From assembly GCA_947561395.2 (NCBI GenBank), contig OX387190.1, forward strand, positions 40,474,392-40,538,391: a stretch of DNA of 64,000 bases. Direction: 5' to 3'. The stretch is from Buxus sempervirens. Its lineage: Eukaryota > Streptophyta > Magnoliopsida > Buxales > Buxaceae. Below, piece by piece: positions 49,418 to 61,433 of this stretch; within the stretch, counting starts at the first letter, position 1, and each line of letters starts with the position of its first letter. Made by a program: the position numbers and the translations under genes. The notes under the pieces were generated by a model. The model saw nothing but the letters and a program-made list of their open reading frames with translations, was not told the DNA's origin and searched no databases.

Positions 49418-50214
49418 TATCCACTCTCTCATTTAACTTAACCTTCAACATCAGCTTTGTATTTGCGATTTCACTTACACCTCCAACTTGAATACCTGTA
49501 TCCTAGTAATATCTATATGTATAATGTATGTTTTTTATTTTATTTTATTTTTCCTTCTGTATTCCTCCCAAATCAGTTAGAGATTGAAAGTGAACTTTTG
49601 TATCCTTGCGTCTTTATGTGAATATTAATCATCTGTTCAACTGATGTTATTCTATTGACCGTTCAATATCACTTTATCTTCGGTGCAAAGCCAGGTCTGT
49701 TTCAATTGACTGAATATCCAAGTGGAGCAAAGGTTGTTTCACCACCTATTACAGATGGTGAAACAGGTGTACAAATCTGTGTATAAAGCCAACTTGTATT
49801 TCACCGTCAGAAATGGTGTTACATGCCTAATTGCCACTCTAAAAGCCCCAAGACTTATGAAGACTTGGTTGGTTAAGCACTTAACATTTAGGATTGTAAC
49901 ATGTGATTAGACAGCTTATGCTCAACTTGTATGTTTCTCAGTCCAATCGATCTTTCAAGCCTGTGTAAGGCTCAAGGCAAGCTCTCTGTGGGGTGAAGGA
50001 TGTGATTGGTTAATGAAAATTAAAAATTGACCCCACTATATATATTGAATTTTTAAATTTTCGTGGCCAAAATTTTTTTCTGATAGGGGTGCTCGACGAT
50101 TTTTTTGCTACGGACGATACAGCCTTAAAACTGAGCAAGAGGAAAGGGCCCCACTATGCCTAGAAACTAAACAGGAGGAAATGGCGCCACCACTCGACGA
50201 GTGGGTATCGACAG

Positions 50215-50440
50215 GATCGTTCCATGTTTCATAATCTGTTTCAGATGGTGAAACACAAGCATACAACTGTAGCTGCATCCAATGGCAGCTGCTCTTTCAC
50301 CCTTTTTCAATGTGAAATGTAACTTCACATTAGAAACGGCAGCTGCCGTTGGATGTTGCATATGGCAGCATCCAACTGTGGCTGCATCTTTTGCCGTAGT
50401 GATTCGGCAACAGACGATTTCAACCCTACATACATGGCTT
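50215..50440. mobile_element. Diverged relative of the 45.4-kb MITE
   Basis: CGTTGGATGTTGCA, TATGGCAGCATCCAACTG and, reading back from 50437, GGGTTGAAATCGTCTGTTGC correspond to the inner repeats and tip of the element at 45384..45581. The left end and target duplication could not be located, so the limits are approximate. Confidence 0.45.
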
Positions 50441-51612
50441 CAGGCGTTCTACAAGCCCTACATCGGTCTTGTCGTTCGAGGAGGACAGACCCAGAACCTA
50501 TATATCTTGCCTTACAGGGGAATGCTGTCGCCGATGATATAACCCATAGTCGCAGCATCGTATAAGTGGTTGGTAGTTACGAGTGGTCCCTTGTTTCGAC
50601 TAGGGCACGACTTGTTACAACACCTCTTTCCGGTGGTGAAACTTGTAGAAAATAAATCTTTTGAAGTATAAATGTAAATAAAACTACTATAACATAGAAA
50701 AAAAATCAAAAAAGTAATCTTTTCATTTTTTATTCCTCTTTAATAAACTTAAAGATTCTTAACATACATATTTATATTGTTTTCTGATTCAAGCACAAAG
50801 TATTGCTTACTTTAAGGCGGTTGTTATAAATATTGTTAACCTTGAAGAGCTATGGTGTAATGCTTGCATAACATGTATCACAAAGGTTACCATCAAAGAA
50901 AGTATTGCACAATGCATAAATTGCAACAAAGAGAGTGCAGAAGTTTCTCCAAAGTGATATTTTAAACCAATGAATAATTATATTAAAATTCTCATCGATA
51001 TATGTCTATTTGTATCACTTTCTACACAGAGATAGTCTAAAACTCGTTGTCTTTGGTGGGGATCAAAGAGTATTGGTTGCATTAATTAATGATTTATTGC
51101 AATATACTCTGTTGTAATCTACATATCTTCTAATTATTCAAAAAAATTGAACTTCTAAAATTTCATATTTTAAACAAATTATGACACGATAAATCATTGC
51201 CTTAATTTATTTCAATTTGAAAAGGTTTCACGCAAGAATATCATAAAATTAATGTAGAATAACAGTTCATTATTAGACAAAGAGTTATATAACGTTATTA
51301 TTAATCATTGCCTTTCATAGTTAACATTTTACATTTTATAATTTCCACCACCTCAAGATCCATAAAGGAGGGTTCACATCTTGTGGAGCTCCTATCTACA
51401 CTTTAATTTATTAATTTGGAACTTTTCATAAGAGTCAGCCAAGTGTACTAAAAATTTCTATTCAGATCCTCTACAGTTGAACCCGTAAGAGGGTTCAATT
51501 ATAACCAATAGAGAAAAGGTTTGTCATGCATCGAATGAATGTGAGCGTAGTAAAGCTCGTCGTAAAGAAATACGTCGTAGAGGATTTACTTTCCCACCAA
51601 AACTCTTCTCAC

Positions 51613-51662
51613 TTTGGCAGACCTTTTTTTTTTTTTTTTGGTAACACATTTTGGCAGACCTT
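51613..51662 (-). mobile_element. Minimal retroposon footprint with 13-bp target duplication
   Basis: TTTGGCAGACCTT occurs at 51613..51625 and 51650..51662. The 24-base insert reads, on the minus strand, ATGTGTTACC followed by 14 A. It is essentially a poly(A) tail plus ten bases of element end. Confidence 0.75.
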
Positions 51663-53559
51663 GTACGGTTCTTTGAGGCAGGAACTAATAAAGTAGACTT
51701 GTACAATGGGTTAACCTTAAATTTTTTAGTACACTTAGGCATAATAGCTTAACTTAAATTTTTAGATTGAACCCTTAAGTAAGAAGGTTAAACTTTAATC
51801 AATAGTTGCTCGTCACATGAGCAAGTAGCTTGATTAAAAAAGTAAAAAAAAATATTACACTTGATTAGAAGAGTGAAAAAAAAAAATTACACTTTTCTCT
51901 ATCCTGTTTGAAAAGTAAAATATTACTTTTCACTTCTTTACAAAGAAATATTTCTCTCTCTTGCTACGTTTAGAAAGTGAGAATACTAACGAGGCTCGGC
52001 TACCACAGAAGACACAAAGGAACAAAAAAGGGTGATGGCGCCTTCGACGCTTACAGACCTGGCGGGGTGAAGGCCATTTAATCCAGCTTCGTGCGGGACG
52101 AAGACGAGCGTCCCAAAGTGGCTTACAACCAGTTTAGTGACCAAATTCCAGTGATCTATCTTGCCGGAATAGATGATGCCGAATATCGGGGATCGGAAAT
52201 TTGCAAGAAGATTGTGGAAGCGTGCGAGGACTGGGGCATTTTCCAGGTCGTCGATCACAGGGTCGATGCCAATCTCATTTCCCAGAGAGTTCTTCACTTT
52301 ACCCGCTGAAGAGAAGCTTCGCTTCGACATGTCCGGTGGAAATTATTCCAAATCTAAGACAAAGTGCGTCTTTAATTTCTTGGAATCCGCAGGGAGAGGC
52401 AGTGTAGAATTGGCGTGAGTTCGTGACATACTTCTCATACCCGATTAGCAGCCGGGATTACTTGAGGTGGCCGACAAGCCGGAGGGATGGAAAGAGGTGA
52501 CGGAAGATTACGTTGAGAAGCTGATGGGTCTTGCATGCAAACTGTTAGAGGTGCTGTCTGAGGCAAGTCTTGATAGGGACTCCATTAGTAAGGCCTGTGT
52601 TGATATATACCAGAAGTTGATCGTGAACTTCTATCCGAAATGCCCGCAGCCTGATCTCACGCTTGGACTCAGGCGACACACCGATCCCGGGACCATCACC
52701 CTCCCACTGGACCAGGTGGGAGGACTCCAGGCCACGAGCGACGGCGGCAATACATGGATCATGGTTCGGCCCGTGGAGGGAGCTTTCTGTCACGCCCTAA
52801 ATACTCACCTCACGACTTGCTATGCATGAGTAGGATTGAGCGTAACCTTATTAGTAAGCGAATCCCAAAATATATTTATTTCCCGATAAATACTTGAAAA
52901 TTTCACTTAATATTTCTACAATCAGAATTACACTGGAAATTAAACCAATATACCAAATCAAAACCAAAAATTGAACTAACCCAAACCATGGTTTATCCAA
53001 ATGTATCAAGTCACAATGTTGAACCCCAATGGTTCATAAAAAACATCAACTCAAAGATTCTTGCCAAAGCGTATCACAACATCTCAAACAACATGTTCAT
53101 CATTCCAATCACGATCCTGTCACCACATTTCATTATCTCAGAATTTCAGGTTTTCTGTGAAAATATAAGGGGTAAGTCTCGAAGAAACCCAGTAAGTGAG
53201 GCTAATACACCTCGTATGAGAATATGCATAATATTCCTTATTTAAATAATATATTTACACCAAATAGGTATTTAATAGTATTATCATTAAATATGCACAG
53301 TTTTCCTAAGTTGGGTTCATAACATATTTACATATATATTTTAATATTAACAATATTAAACATAAGGGATCATGAATTCTAACATAAGAACAATAAATTA
53401 AACATGATAAAAAGAAACAATAAATAAACCTTAATCTAAGAGTTAGAAATACTTACCTGTGATTTTTATGGACATATACCTTACAGAAATATAAATAACA
53501 AAATAAAAATAACCGAATGTAAAGAAATATTAACCACCAAATATCATCCTCACATCCCA

Positions 53560-54010
53560 GTAGACATCTAAGTCACGCTGGGTATCGAATTAGCATTATA
53601 TCAGCTAACAGTAAAATCATCTCAATATCATCTTCCAGTGGGCGTTCCTCACTGGGTACTGATCTAGTATAGACTAGCAGTAAACACATTCCCAATAGAA
53701 CATCCCTAGCAAACTACTTAACTAGTGTGTGGCCTCACAACTAGAAGTACCGCCATATAGGTGTTTGCCAGTCTTCATATTGGGCACTGGACCAATGAAC
53801 CCTTGCCACTAGCAATACAATCGCATCACAATCATCCCAGTGGTTAATCACACACCGGATAATCTAGCGTGGCTAGTAATACAATTTAATCATCATCCCA
53901 GACATATCAAAATGCTGGGTACTGAACTAGTAACTCGTGCCAGCAGTACAAACATTATATCTTCCAACAACACTTGGTGCTGAGTACTAGACTAGTATCA
54001 AGTTACTAGT
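53560..54010. repeat. Degenerate short repeats within the LTR
   Basis: Recurring motifs CCCAGT(G/A), CTGGGTA(C/T), GAACTAGTA and CTAGCAGTA appear at roughly 60-90-base spacing with inverted relationships (CCCAGT against ACTGGG). They may be diverged LTR regulatory or hairpin repeats. Confidence 0.55.
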
Positions 54011-54489
54011 AGTACTCATATCCATATAATCATGTTTCATTTAAAACTACCAACTCAACATGCCATGCTTTGATTTAAATTCGACAATTATTAAACATTG
54101 CACCAATTCATATAATTTTTAAATATATAAACAACAATAGGTGTATGCACACATTGTTATGTTATGGTACATGAAACAACCCCATCTCCTTCTCTCTCTT
54201 CCACTCTAACTAAAAGACATAATAGCCAACCCCATCTCTTTATCTCTCTTCCACTTCACCTAAAAGACAAAATAGTCAACCCATTTACTCCTTTCACTCT
54301 CACTACAAAAAAGGTCTCTTTTATCGGCGGGCTAAGACCGCCGCTAAATCCAAGAAGCCCGCTTCTAATGTCTGCCCATGATGACACTTGTCCGCCGATA
54401 ATGGACCCGTCGCTGAATCTTTCAGCAGCGGACATAGAGGCGGTCATGCCCGCTGCTAAAACTCATATAATTTTTTTGAATTCAAATCC

Positions 54490-54715
54490 CCCCTGCGCAA
54501 TTACCTTTTTTGCCAAAAATTCCCCTGGCATTAGGCCCCCGACCCCGATTTACATTTTTTTCCAAAAAAACCCCCTAGAATTAGCCGCTCCTTCCTCCCA
54601 GACCCCCCATTTACCTTTTTTCCCAAAAAACCCCCTGGCATTAGCTCCCACTTTCTCCCAGGCCCCCCATTTACCTTTTTCCCAAAAAAACCACCTGGAA
54701 TTAGCGCCCCCACCC
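54490..54715. repeat. ~60-bp C-rich tandem repeats near the CACTA left end
   Basis: About four units share ATTTACCTTTTT, then CCAAAAAACCCCCTGG and CATTAGC; starts are near 54500, 54549, 54609 and 54669. Arrays of this kind are typical of CACTA subterminal regions. Confidence 0.8.
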
Positions 54716-55530
54716 CAAAAAACATTGCAGCTATTCCAATCGAAAGGGAGAAAGAAATAAAAATAAAATAAATTTGCAAATTAGAAAAAAAAACATTAAT
54801 TTGTAATTTCCACTTTCCATTACAACACTAGTACCAAGCCCAAAAAAAGAAAAAACCTGTTTCATGACCATTTGATGGTTCAAAATCCATCTCCAAACTA
54901 TACAAAAATATATATAAAACCTGTTCACGATCATTTGATGCTTCAAAATCCATCACCAAACCTTCAAGCTCCACTGCTAAAACTGTAGGGGCAACCAACC
55001 CCAAAATGCTAACTCAACTGAAATAACTTGTGTTCCATTAACCACCAAATGCAAAGATAAAAGAAAATCCATTATTCAATGCTTTTTGATACAAATCAAT
55101 ATCAATTAAAACTTCTAACAATGCAGAAAAACACACAACAAAGATAAATATAAAGGCTCTTAAAGTTGCATATTACAAGTTTACAACAGTGAAAAAGAGA
55201 CTTGGAGTGAGAGTGACATAAGAATCCTTTCACAACTTTGGACCAAGAAAACCTTGTGTCACAAACCACACAACCAGAGACAATTATGATAACAGTTGCC
55301 ACACATGGGCTCACCATAATTCATAATAAACTATCTACTAATCAATTATTTTAATGATCTGGTCATAGAAGAGCTATACCTGTCCATGACACGGCATTAA
55401 GTATATTCAGCTAAGGTTCACTGATCATTGTTAGAGCCCTACTGAAAGGAATTTTAATTTACTAAATAAAAAATGTAGTGAAGCCTAAAGTTAAATTACT
55501 AATCTATTAATATTTAATAATAACAATTAC

Positions 55531-57657
55531 CTCATTATATCGTTTCCCTGGTTCTGTTGGAGCCTCATATCCGCTAAAATGTTCACCAACCTACATATAG
55601 AGATGTCAAATAAGTTAGCTATCAACCAATCTACATATAAAGATGTTAAGACATTAGTTGGCTATCAAAGTTTTATCCTAAAGTGTCTTTGTGCAAATTA
55701 TAAGTAAGAAAAAAAATGCCTGTCTAGATAAGCTTTGAACCATGTTCCTAAGCTCCTGCATCTCAGCATCCTTTTTCATGTGGGAAAATACTTTCTCATA
55801 ATTATCTGCCTGCAACATATGGTTCAAGTTCAGAAATCATCATTAGATAAACTAATGCAGCCAGATCATTACCTGTCTCCACGAATGGCCTCCGTTGGTT
55901 TGGCTTTAGACTCTATCAATCATATGGAAAAAAAAATTAAAAGATGAGCTAAGTAGAGTATAAACAATTCAGTGCCATTCTTATGAAAAAGAACGATGAA
56001 ATAATAAAGTAAACAATCAAGTAACCACTACAGACAAGAAAAGGTCAAGTAGATTTAACAATTAAAAAGGATGACAGGAAAAGAAAACTCAGAATGCAAA
56101 CATGCATTCTGAGACTCATGAAAACCTTTGAGCAAGGGACACATAATTTTAGGGAAAGATCAAAAAATAAAAGAGAAACAGATCACCGGCTTCAATTTCT
56201 TTTCCCATTGCACGAAGTATGTTTAGAAAAAGTTGTTCAATGTTTGCAGGCATCATCATAGCCATAGACCATAAACTAGGAATAAAAATTGACAATTCAA
56301 CAAGAGGACAGAAAATAAACCATTTACGTAAACCCAAAAGCAGGAGATAAGAATATGAGTTTATGAAGAAAATAATATCATGGAAAAGAAAAGAATAAGA
56401 ATATTGCTTTCTATTCTTTAGTTTCAACTCTCATATGCTATTTGTTATATGTTTAAATTCTGTAATAGTTTAATTGGAATCTAAAATTCTTTATTGGGTG
56501 TTAAAAATATCATAGGCTACAAAAATATAAACAATATTAAAAACCCAAATTTGGCTTAGGAACATAAAATTGGCAAAATAAACTTTCTGTTAGTACTAGC
56601 AAGGTGAACAAGGCTTATTGATTCAGCAGTAGGTAGATTTATTAGCAGAGGTCATTGCTGATTGATGTGGGTAACAAGTGGCTAATTTGAAGGGCAGGAA
56701 TGGGCAGGAGGTTCATGAAGGAGATGAAAAAAATTTGTTTTTGTTGGTGCCTTAAAACTCAATGAAATTTTTGTCAGTGCCCCTGTTGCCCAACACCACC
56801 AAAACACACACCCACACCCACCGCCCACCACCACCCCCACAACCCATACCACCCCATCACACAGCACACAGAGAAGAGGCCCACCCCAAAACCAACTTGC
56901 AGTATAATTTTAGGCTAATAGAGCATGTCAAAGAAGAGGTAATTTCTTGAAATGCCTAGAGATTGGAAGGAATACAAACAGAGAAAACACTCTGTTGGCC
57001 TGAAAGTGGTTGTCTTGTTGGCTAATTTTGGTCAGAAGCACAAATAAGATGTGGAATTGCAAAGTAATTTCAGAATAAAACGGAAAAGGAGAGAAGATCT
57101 CTACTGTTAAACTTGTGGTTTCTTAAGCACTTACATTAAGACAGAAGGCAATCACACACTCTAAAATCTAAACAAAAGCTTCATATCTTTGGTGATTCAG
57201 TTTCTATTTTCTTCTCCTTGAAGGAGTACAGAGTTACTTAGCAATTAAGAAAATCAATTAATCAGAAAATAAGAAACCTAAATGTATGTGAACTACGAAA
57301 ATGGCTTTATAACTCAAAATAAAACAATTCCAGTAGTTATAGTAATAATTAAAATTGGAATATGGCTCATACTTTTCATATCTTTACATCCCATGCTTAC
57401 AATTCCTTCTGCTCCAATGGCATGGTTCACTTCGGCAATAACAGTCTGAAATTGAAAAGCAATTGCTATCAAAGTTGCTTTGGCAATAATGCAATCTAGC
57501 TCTCTTCTTTAAAGAACACATCATGCAAATGGAATTTTCATCTTTTAGAACTGTGGGATGAAATGAGCTAGAATCTAACGTTCATTCCAGTCTCTTTTTA
57601 TGCAGGATAAAAACTCACCAATTTATTCCATTGAGACATTTCAGTTGTTGAATCCAT
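55531..57657 (-). pseudogene. Exon-like remnants inside the CACTA element
   Basis: Minus-strand segments bounded by splice-like signals: 57657..57619 (MDSTTEMSQWNKL then GTGAGT), 57445..57373 (TVIAEVNHAIGAEGIVSMGC, donor AAAA|GTATG), about 55809..55738 (NYEKVFSHMKKDAEMQELRN) and 55590..55531 (VGEHFSGYEAPTEPGKRYNE then GTAATT). They may be a degenerate En/Spm-type accessory protein or a captured host gene. The exon at 55809 has no clear GT donor. I do not recognise the protein. Confidence 0.4.
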
Positions 57658-58061
57658 GGTCAGAAAATAAATTGGAAACACCAATTTATTATCTGACCAT
57701 GGATTTAAACAAGTGATATTCTCACATGTCTCAATGTAATGATCCTTTTCTCCATGAACCCTAAGTAGGACCTTAGAATGGACAAACTACATAAAGCAAA
57801 TCATACAGCAGTCCCCATCAAATTTTCTGCTAGTATCTATCCATTGTCAAATGGAATCTTGATGAAAGCACAAGGACTTATACCTTCCAAAATTTGGGTG
57901 AAACATGCATGCTTGATAGTAAATTCAATAATTCTTCACAGGAAGTTGGGATAAGGCATGCTTCTAATTTAGTAATATGCATTCAACGAGAAAACAGAAA
58001 ACTAAGAAATAGAACTAAAAAAACAACCTCTGTTGGCAATGCAAGGAAACGGAAAAAGTAC

Positions 58062-58458
58062 GCTGACTCTGTCTTCACTCCGTTCAAAACGTTAACTCCA
58101 ATCGTGTCTCTGTAGAATATCAATTGTCCAAAAAAAAAAGGCTTCAATCTCTCAACTCACAAAGGAGAAAAAAATAAAACGAAATCACCACAACAAAAAG
58201 ATGATTAGAAAAAAATTAACAGAAACGCTAAAACTTACCAAAACAAGGGACGAACTAAAAGCATGCTGACTCTGTCATCACTCCGTTCAAAATGTTAACT
58301 CCAATCATGTCTCTGTAGAATATCAATTGTCCAAAAAAAAAAAAAAAGGCTTCAATCTCTCAATTCACAAAGGAGAAAAAAATAAAACGAAATCACCAAA
58401 ACAAAAAGATGATTAGAAAAAAATTAACAGAAACCTAAAACTTACCAAAACAAGGGAT
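58062..58458. repeat. 203-bp tandem duplication near the CACTA right end
   Basis: Units begin at 58062 and 58265 with GCTGACTCTGTC and run through CTTACCAAAACAAGGGA; they differ by poly(A) length and a few substitutions. Confidence 0.9.
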
Positions 58459-60190
58459 GAGCGAAGGGAGAATACGACACTCGTGAAGTAGAACATTCAG
58501 AGTTTTTGTTGTTGCTGAATATTGAATGTCAAATCTCAATAGCACCCTTAAACAGTTGCAAAAGAAGATGGTGAGAAGATGGAGAGACGATGGCTTTTGC
58601 GAGACTGAAAACAGGTCGAGAAAGAGATTAGGGCGAAATAGATGGAGAGAAAATGGCTTTCGCGAGATCGATAACAGATCCGAAGAGAGCGATTAGGGCG
58701 AGAGAGAGATTAGGCTTTCAGTTCGGGGAGAGAGATAGACGATTAGAAGAGAGGGATTAGGGCAGGTGTTCGTTGAGATAGATGGGGAAAGGCATGGATC
58801 GGGTATAAATGGGGAAAGGCATAGATCGGGTATAAGTTGGATGACTTTTAGCGGCGGTCATTAAAAGACCGCCACTAAAGGTCCACAAATCTCCGCCGCT
58901 GTACCCTTGTATTTTTGTAGTGTCTCATTCTCATTTTCCCCCTCTACGTTCTCTCTCTTCTATCTCACCTAAACAATAAATAAAATAAATAAAAATAGAC
59001 AACCCAATTCTTTTTCTCTCCCTCTCATTTGTCCTCACTCCTCACACAAAAGACAAAACAGTAGCTTTTTAATTCTCTTTTCCTTTTCCTTGTCTCTCTC
59101 TCGTACGATTTTAGCACACTATCATCATGATAGAATGGGATGCCATGATCGATGAACAAAACCATACCAAAAGAGAAATCATGATGCCATGACTCACTGC
59201 CACACATATAATCTAATTATAATACAATATAAACTTCATTAAACCAACAAGCCAAGATTTTAAACATAATCATAGAGATCAACTTTGCACAACTCATAAT
59301 TAAATCTGAACATTCCCATAAAGTAAGGCATAGTTCATATGCTTCTTTTCATGAGTTCATTATCAAATCAACAATGTATCTAAAATTTCACACATTAAAC
59401 AACAAACATAGATTTAAAGATCAAATATTAAGGGGAACAATGCATACAATTATATGAGAAATATTAATCCTACTTATCTTTGATTTCTTGGATTAAGGGC
59501 ACATAATCTGAAGTTTCTCCTAAAGATTTCTTTTTCCCCAAGAGGATGGAGACTAGGGTTTAATATGAGAGGGAGGGAAAAGGAGAAAATGCAAGAAGGT
59601 GAAATGAGGGAGAGAAAGAAAAAGGGGCGTGAGAGTGAGGAAGAGGATTTGCAAAGAAAAGTTTTAGAAAAGGTTTTATACGGCTAGGGTTTTACTTTAG
59701 TGGTGATTGTGTGTATGTGCAGGTAGGGAAAAGCATGCTACTCACAAATAAACTCTTAAGGTAAATAGTACCATTTACCAGTCAAATTTTGACTCTGGTC
59801 AAAATTTCAAACACTCTTTTTAAGTCATTACACTTTCGTCGTCAAACTTGGTGATCTGGTCATGTGAGTACTAGTTAGCAATATATGCATTTGTTTCTGT
59901 TCACTATTTAGTTTCAGGGTGAAGGTTGTTTATGTTTTTTGTGTGAGTGATCAGCAGTACCTGAGCAATGGGAGATTCAAGAATGCGGATCGCCAAGCAG
60001 TGGTGAACTCCAATTGTAGCCGATTGTCGATCCCCACATTCCAGAATCCGGGTCCCAACGCTATCGTGTATCCTCTGAAGATTAGGGAGGGAGAGAAGGC
60101 GGCGCTGGATTGAAGAAGCTGGCCAAGGAGCAGAACCTGGAGAAGATCAAGCTAGAGAATACGCCCCAACGACTGGACGAGATTCTGTTC

Positions 60191-61150
60191 ATAACGTATG
60201 TGTGCCTGTTTGTTTATGTGCTTTCGCTGTTTCTGTCCAGATTACGTGGAGTAATACTCCAATGAAGGAGGAATTCATGGATTTTTGCTATATCAATTCC
60301 CTACTAATGTTTTAGTTCTCAAATAATTTAAATATTTCCTTTCATTACCTTATTCATAATAGTGGTTATATAGAAGGGAAAATTATGAAAAAAGATCACT
60401 CTTTGTCCTATATTTCTAAAAACTAGTAAATATGCATGTGGGAATTTTATTTATATTCTTATTCTGAGATGAAGTTAACCAAACAAATTATAATATCGCA
60501 CATTTCTTAAATGACTAATTGAAGTGAAGTACAAATGGAAGACAACATACCATTCTCACTTTAGTAAGTAGAAACTCAAAAATACTCTATGAAATCTCCA
60601 AATAAGATTGCCAACTGCATCATAATCCATAAAAAAAATATTATCAGCATAACCAAAAAAAATGTCCGCCTAGAAATAATCAATCATATATTGGAGAAAT
60701 AACATTTTTTGTAGGAGGAATATATGGAGGATCAATTGTAATATTGATCCTCCAAATATATGTAATAATATTTTTGTCATAATTTACATCCTTTGATTAA
60801 ATATTTTGCATACCTTAGTAAACTAAAAATTTATTGGGAAAGAGTCCAGCAATAACAATCAATCGGTATCCACTTTACTCACTGTCATTTGTACCATTTT
60901 CTTTCATTCGAACTTCTGAACCATTTGGCATAAACTCGAATACCTAATACGCATTCTAGAACGAAGGTTAGAAAAGAAAATGTCACATATATCTTTAATA
61001 GTGTAGAGTTTTCCCCGCAACTTTAACCCTAAAAGATACAGTTTGAGAAATAGCAAGCAAAAATGACACATCCCTGTAATTCCACATGAGAAAAGGAAAG
61101 CAACCGGAACGATTAAAAAAAAAAAAACATAGAGGCTTACTTCTTGTAAT
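60191..61150. other. AT-rich region downstream of the F3H pseudogene
   Basis: No gene, repeat or element end was recognised. Confidence 0.5.
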
Positions 61151-61153
61151 CGT

Positions 61154-61433
61154 CTCTTCCAATAAAATGTTTTGAACGAATTATCTCGGTACCTAGAAAA
61201 TGAAACAGGAACGGTGAACACAAGGACTAAGAAATTAGTTTTTAATCTTGGTACCTGGAGAATGAAAGTGGAGCAGTGAAAACAGAGACTGAGAAATCAG
61301 TTTTTAATCTTCTCTTCCAATAAAATGTTTTGAACGAAATATCTCAATACCTGGAAAATGAAACAGTAGCGGTGAACACAGGGACTAAGAAATTAGTTTT
61401 TAATCTTGGTACCTGTAGAATGAAAGTGGAGTG
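61154..61433. repeat. 158-bp tandem repeat with ~80-bp substructure
   Basis: Units start at 61154 and 61312 with CTCTTCCAATAAAATGTTTT. Each holds two related halves with ATGAAA..GTGAA and AAAT(T/C)AGTTTTTAATCTT. The second unit is cut by the LTR at 61434 and resumes at 63916 with GAGTGGTGAAAACAGAGA. Confidence 0.85.

Larger units (their letters stand above)
49418..52030. other. Intergenic region with MITE-related sequence
   Basis: No gene is supported. 50215..50440 contains inverted GCAGCTGC and CATCCAAC motifs that match the inner part of the MITE at 45384 (see separate entry). The remainder is AT-rich. Confidence 0.5.
54298..58925 (-). mobile_element. CACTA (En/Spm) element, 4.6 kb, nested in the LTR
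   Basis: The element is 54301..58922. It starts CACTACAAAAA and ends with the complement TTTTTGTAGTG, flanked by TCT at 54298..54300 and 58923..58925 (3-bp duplication). The subterminal regions are rich in GCGGCGG/CCGCCGC motifs such as TAGCGGCGGTC. No intact transposase is visible; short minus-strand exon-like segments are described separately. Confidence 0.92.
52788..59832 (+). mobile_element. Solo-LTR-like insertion in F3H exon 2, interrupted by CACTA
   Basis: It begins TGTCACGCCC and ends TTACA (TG...CA), flanked by the 5-bp duplication CTTTC at 52783..52787 and 59833..59837. Removing it rejoins the F3H reading GAF|VVNLGD. Without the inserted CACTA (4622 bp plus 3-bp duplication) it is about 2.42 kb. 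I see no second copy of its start, no primer-binding site or polyprotein, so it is most simply a solo LTR; the TGTCACGCCC start suggests Ty3/gypsy, which is inference. Confidence 0.8.
52035..60190 (+). pseudogene. F3H: Flavanone 3-hydroxylase pseudogene, split by transposons
   Basis: Pieces of a 2-oxoglutarate/Fe(II) dioxygenase of the flavonoid pathway (naringenin to dihydrokaempferol). Exon 1 remnant from ATG 52035 (MAPSTLT), with [20 protein letters not shown] and [20 protein letters not shown]; exon 2 from about 52391 with [36 protein letters not shown] and HTDPGTIT (iron-binding His-x-Asp); exon 2 tail 59833..59863; exon 3 from 59958 with [20 protein letters not shown]. Lesions: a frameshift and a TAA near 52060..52081; a deletion after NLISQ; the end of exon 1 and most of intron 1 are lost; a TAG in place of a Gln codon near 52406; a missing base near 52470; the LTR insertion at 52788; small indels at 59847..59860; and in exon 3 a stop after EGEKAALD with loss of the EEPITFAEMYRRK block. 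Non-functional. Confidence 0.93.

Noticed and set aside
54164-54760. 198-codon Pro-rich frame
   Set aside because: It spans the CACTA left end and its C-rich tandem repeats; low-complexity translation.
56682-56867. Gly/Val/Cys-rich minus-strand frame
   Set aside because: Translation of a CCACC/CACACC simple-sequence tract.
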